64,000 bases of DNA, taken from Scleromatobacter sp039920745. GTDB lineage: Bacteria > Pseudomonadota > Gammaproteobacteria > Burkholderiales > Burkholderiaceae_C. The stretch spans positions 1-64,000 of the forward strand of contig JBDSDD010000064.1 of the NCBI GenBank assembly GCA_039920745.1. Direction: 5' to 3'. Position numbers and translations under genes: made by a program. Under the pieces are notes generated by a model that was given only the letters and a program-made list of their open reading frames with translations, did no database searches and was not told the origin of the DNA. Positions 60,863-64,000 of the stretch are shown one piece after another; within the stretch, counting starts at the first letter, position 1; every line of letters starts with the position of its first letter.

Positions 60863-62030
60863 GTCGAAGATCTCGGCGCGAGACGCATCGATCTGCACAA
60901 ACGACTTCCAGACGACACGCCGCAACACGTCGGGACACGTTGCAAATCGCCGGGACGCATTGCGCGGCCTCTTTTGGCACCCATCATGCCGTTTTCGGAC
61001 GGACTACTCCCATCATCGCCATCAATTGCTTTCGAGCCATCCACAGATTCGACAGAGCAAACAGCGTGATGCCGTGCGCCGTGTTCTTGGGCAGTACGCA
61101 GAAGCGCACCTTCACAAGACCGAACTGGCGCTTGATGACACGAAACGAATGTTCGACCTTCGCGCGAACGCTGGCCTCGCGGTATTCGGTCTTCCTGGCG
61201 GCTGTCTTCTTGCGGCATTCGGGCAGTCTGGCCATGTCGCTGGGGCGTGCCGCGATATGCCACTTCAAATCTCGATCCATACGAGCTGGCGCACCTCGAT
61301 ATCCTGAGTCGGCCCAGACCTGTTGCTCTTTGCCGTGGAGAAGATCGGCGACCTGTTCGACATCCGATTCGTTGGCGGCAGTCGTTGTCACCGTGTGCAC
61401 CAAGCCGCTGTCGGCATCGACGCCGATAGAGGCCTTCATGCCGAAATGCCACTGCTCGCCCTTCTTCGTCTGATGCATGTCGGGGTCGCGCTCGCCCTCG
61501 GCATTCTTGGTCGAACTCGGAGCCGCGATGATCGTGGCATCGACGATGCTGCCGCGCTTGAGCAGCAGGCCCTTTCGGGTCAGGTGCGCGTTGACGGCCT
61601 TGAAGATGTCTTCGGCCAGATCACTTTCCTCGAGCAGATGGCGGAAGTTGAGGATCTTCGTCTCGTCGAGAATCGGCTCGCTCAGGCTCATACGCGCGAA
61701 GGCCCTCAGTGAAGCGATCTCGTACAGTGCCTCGTCCATCGCTGGATCGCTCAGTGCAAACCAGGTTTGCATCAAGTGCACCCGCAGCATCAATTCCATC
61801 GGGTACGGCCTGCGTCCTCGGCCGGCCACCGGGTAGTGCGGCGAGATCACACTGAGCAGTGCCTTCCACGGCACCATCAGTTCCATCGCTCCAACGAACA
61901 CCTCGCGCCGCGTCTTCTTACGCTTGCCCGCGTACTCTGCATCCGAGAAACTGATCTGGCTCATCGTGCTTGCTCCTTTCGAGTCTTAACGCGCGACGGG
62001 CGAATTCGGTGGGTCTGTTCAGACCTTCCC
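60847..62030 (-). mobile_element. IS5-family insertion sequence, complete (about 1184 bp)
   Basis: The element is bounded by perfect inverted repeats of at least 16 bases (gggaaggtctgaacag), carries one intact transposase gene and is flanked by a TA duplication. Length, one gene, and DDE spacing fit the IS5 group of the IS5 family. Intact ends and gene suggest a recent, possibly active insertion. It sits upstream of the PglL-like gene, within what appears to be an older coding region. Confidence 0.92.
60984..61964 (-). CDS. IS5-family transposase
   Basis: This 326-residue protein has the IS5 transposase layout: N-terminal SFSDAEYAGKRKKTRREVF and GRGRRPYPMELMLRVHLMQ, then LNFRHLLEESDLAEDIF. 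The catalytic triad is Asp142 (VDATIIAAPSSTKN), Asp219 (WADSGYRGAP) and Glu271 (RAKVEHSFRVIKRQFG), the last in the Y-x2-R-like C-terminal signature. KKGEQWHFGMKASIGVDADS is typical. It is full length compared with IS5 itself (about 326 residues), so the element is likely functional. It cuts and pastes the surrounding IS. Confidence 0.96.
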   Translation of the reverse strand: MSQISFSDAEYAGKRKKTRREVFVGAMELMVPWKALLSVISPHYPVAGRGRRPYPMELMLRVHLMQTWFALSDPAMDEALYEIASLRAFARMSLSEPILDETKILNFRHLLEESDLAEDIFKAVNAHLTRKGLLLKRGSIVDATIIAAPSSTKNAEGERDPDMHQTKKGEQWHFGMKASIGVDADSGLVHTVTTTAANESDVEQVADLLHGKEQQVWADSGYRGAPARMDRDLKWHIAARPSDMARLPECRKKTAARKTEYREASVRAKVEHSFRVIKRQFGLVKVRFCVLPKNTAHGITLFALSNLWMARKQLMAMMGVVRPKTA

Positions 62031-62032
62031 TA
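62015..62032. repeat. Right terminal inverted repeat of the IS5-family element
   Basis: ctgttcagaccttcccta is the exact reverse complement of 60845-60862. It lies 51 bases upstream of the transposase start. Confidence 0.9.
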
Positions 62033-62207
62033 GCTGACAGCACACCGGCTCGCGGAGTGTCCGGGGGCCAGGCGCACCAGAATGCCCAGGCCTTGACTGC
62101 GGCACCGCGCAGTGGGCGCGTCAGGCACAGCGGAGATTGATTGGATGAGCGCATTGGCTTCCCTCTACCGCCTGTCGCGCATCGTATGGACCGCAGGATG
62201 TGCGTTC

Positions 62208-64000
62208 TCATCGAGGGAGAGCGGATCGCGCATGGGGCGGCCTTCTGCGATAGACGGCGAACTGCCCCGCCCCGCCCAGCAGTTCATAGGTTGGAGCAAT
62301 GGCTTGACGAATGACGAAGGTGGAGTCCGTCAGCTGCGCGTCGCCCAGCGAGGCCTGGTCGATGGTGCTTAGGAAGATCCAGTCGGGTGGCGACTCGACG
62401 AGGCGACGCACGATGCCGTCGACCTGCTCCTTGAACAGGAGGTTCGCGAGCACCGGGGAGTAGCGAAAATATGGGGCGACACCGGCTTCCAGCAGGTAGG
62501 CGGTGTCGTTGAACGCAATGACGGCCACGCTGCGCTTCCCGCCGCCGCTGACCTTGCGGAGCGCGTCGCTCGCAATGCGGAACTCGGCGAGATGGGCGGC
62601 GGGCTCCCTGGGGAGTTCGTCGCCGGCGGCGTCGGTCCAGCGCGACCGGTTGTCGGTGCTCGCATCGAGCACTCCAGCGATGCGGTCCACGAAGTTGGGG
62701 TACCTGATGGACGACGCTTGCGCCGCAATCAAGACGATCAGGCCGATGGACAGCGCAAATGTCCACCGGGTACGGCGGGGGCGCAGCGGCACCGTGAAGG
62801 CGCTGGCAGCCGCCTCCGCCAGAAGCAGGCACCAGGGAATCGTCACGTGCATCAGGTTCTGCTCGTGCGATCGGCCCACGAAGATCAGCAGCGTGCCCAT
62901 TCCATAGACGGCAATCGTGGCGCGCACCGCCAGCCGCGCCGAGACGCTTCGCGACCACGAGGCGCACAACGCGGCGCCGGTGCTCCGGACGTAAGTTGCC
63001 AGCATCGCGAGCAACAGGAGCGCCGTAGTTCCGTGGCCGACGATCGCCGCCGCGATCGGCAGGTTCGCAATGCCGCCACCGTAGACGAAGATGGACTGCG
63101 TCAACCCGCGCCAGAACGCGCCGTCGGGAAACTGGCCTTGGTTGGCCCACGTGAAGGCGGCTCCCGCGACCAGCACCCAACCGCACACGGCGCCCAGCGC
63201 GAAGCGGGCGAGTGCGCCGGCAGGCTGGCTGGTGTCTGCGCGGCGGAGACTGCAGACGAGGTAGACACAGAAGGCGAATGACAGGTATAGGCCGACGTCG
63301 ATGGAGAACACGATCTGCAGCGCAAGCGCTGCGCCGGCCAGCGGGCCGAGGCGGGCGTCTCCGTTCCGTGCGTGAGCGGCCACCACGGCGAACAGGGCGA
63401 CGTCGAAGATGTAGCGCAGTACGGTGGAGGACGGCCAGATCCATTTGGGCGCATCGCCCGTGTCGGTGAACAACGCCAGGGCGAGCGCTAGCAACAGGCC
63501 CACCGTCGCCCATTCCGCGTTGCGCAGCCACGAACGCAGAAAGGCGAACAGCCCCAGGAAATAGGCGCAGCCGGCGAGCATCTCCAGCCGGATGAATGTG
63601 GTGTATCCGTGCGAGCCGGTGACCCGGCCAAGGGCGTCAAGCAGGAGCGGCCATCCGACGCCATATTGCGCGTAGAAGTCGGTACAGAGCCGCAGGCCGT
63701 GCGCATAGGCCACCGCGGGTGCCATCACGTAGAAGTCGAGGTGGTGAAACTGGTCAGTGTCGAAGGTACGCCACAACAGCAACTCTGGCCAGGGAACGAA
63801 GACGAACAGCGCCAGGATCGCCACCGGAAGCGCAGAGTCCCGAGCGAAGCCCGCACCTCGCACTGGCGCCAACCCGGCGATCGCCGTGTCGGGCGCAGCA
63901 TGGGTCGCGGCGGAATGCCTGCACAGTCTCCAAGCGACGAACGCCAGGCCCAATAGGGAGGCCGCGAGCCAGGCGGGCCGGCCGTCAGGCGCGAACAGGG
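62208..64000 (-). CDS. Large polytopic membrane protein, GT-C-like, 5' end beyond the window
   Basis: The minus-strand frame is open from the right window edge to the stop at 62208, so at least 596 residues are seen and the start is missing. About eleven hydrophobic helices are visible, with a first loop bearing acidic and aromatic residues (FDTDQFHHLDFYVMAP; TDFYAQYGVGWPLLLDALG), as in GT-C glycosyltransferases of the ArnT/GT39 type, then a C-terminal soluble domain (RRLVESPPDWIFLSTI). Presence next to a PglL-like ligase suggests a role in surface-glycan assembly. The function is inferred from architecture; no family is assigned. Confidence 0.65.
   Translation of the reverse strand, partial: LFAPDGRPAWLAASLLGLAFVAWRLCRHSAATHAAPDTAIAGLAPVRGAGFARDSALPVAILALFVFVPWPELLLWRTFDTDQFHHLDFYVMAPAVAYAHGLRLCTDFYAQYGVGWPLLLDALGRVTGSHGYTTFIRLEMLAGCAYFLGLFAFLRSWLRNAEWATVGLLLALALALFTDTGDAPKWIWPSSTVLRYIFDVALFAVVAAHARNGDARLGPLAGAALALQIVFSIDVGLYLSFAFCVYLVCSLRRADTSQPAGALARFALGAVCGWVLVAGAAFTWANQGQFPDGAFWRGLTQSIFVYGGGIANLPIAAAIVGHGTTALLLLAMLATYVRSTGAALCASWSRSVSARLAVRATIAVYGMGTLLIFVGRSHEQNLMHVTIPWCLLLAEAAASAFTVPLRPRRTRWTFALSIGLIVLIAAQASSIRYPNFVDRIAGVLDASTDNRSRWTDAAGDELPREPAAHLAEFRIASDALRKVSGGGKRSVAVIAFNDTAYLLEAGVAPYFRYSPVLANLLFKEQVDGIVRRLVESPPDWIFLSTIDQASLGDAQLTDSTFVIRQAIAPTYELLGGAGQFAVYRRRPPHARSALPR

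Overview
The window is very GC-rich and gene-dense. Its gene content fits a betaproteobacterium of the order Burkholderiales, probably near the Rubrivivax/Leptothrix/Roseateles group. Pointers are the rsmB-DUF4390-NtrY-response regulator cluster, the yhdP/glnE divergence, a BLUF photoreceptor, a PEP-CTERM protein, a rhombosortase with a GlyGly-CTERM-like substrate, and an H1-like SWIB protein. This is a judgement from gene content only; no ribosomal RNA is present.

Layout. 1-733: the edge of an integrated element, with a tyrosine integrase cut by the window start, repeats, a terminator and tRNA-Phe(GAA). 852-6011: a short response regulator, an NtrY-like kinase, DUF4390 and rsmB, all leftward. 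6206-7430: folE with a BLUF photoreceptor. 7550-10489: a TonB-dependent receptor. 10800-15984: a LemA-like protein and queC, a lipoprotein, proA, and two tandem outer-membrane paralogues. 16055-21019: topB divergent from a SET methyltransferase, then birA and a SPOR protein. 21196-23310: a secreted subtilase with a GlyGly-CTERM-like tail. 23558-27776: gap, a secreted TonB-C-like protein and tkt. 27905-30049: a MurU-like enzyme and a three-gene cassette (small helper, effector candidate, immunity candidate). 30071-36107: an aldo/keto reductase, a UbiH-like monooxygenase, a PfkB kinase, an AraC regulator, a degenerate SDR and a PEP-CTERM protein. 36171-45941: nitrilase, yhdP, glnE, rhombosortase, GST. 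45980-49299: a second cassette (helper, lipase-like effector, exported ankyrin protein, frameshifted ankyrin copy). 49465-57535: uvrA, a GGDEF protein, an SWIB/H1-like protein, a small membrane protein, an M48 protease and moaC. 57589-64000: a hypothetical gene, a PglL-like ligase, an IS5-family element and a large membrane protein running off the right end.

Most of the window is core metabolism and information processing: proline, queuosine, molybdopterin, folate and biotin pathways, glycolysis and pentose phosphate, nitrogen regulation, repair and topology. The most unusual parts are the two effector/immunity-like cassettes, which appear to share a distantly related small first gene; the subtilase and rhombosortase pair; and a set of chromatin-like proteins (SET methyltransferase, a topoisomerase III with a lysine-rich tail, SWIB/H1-like protein). 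These links are inferences from sequence reading and need database or experimental checks.
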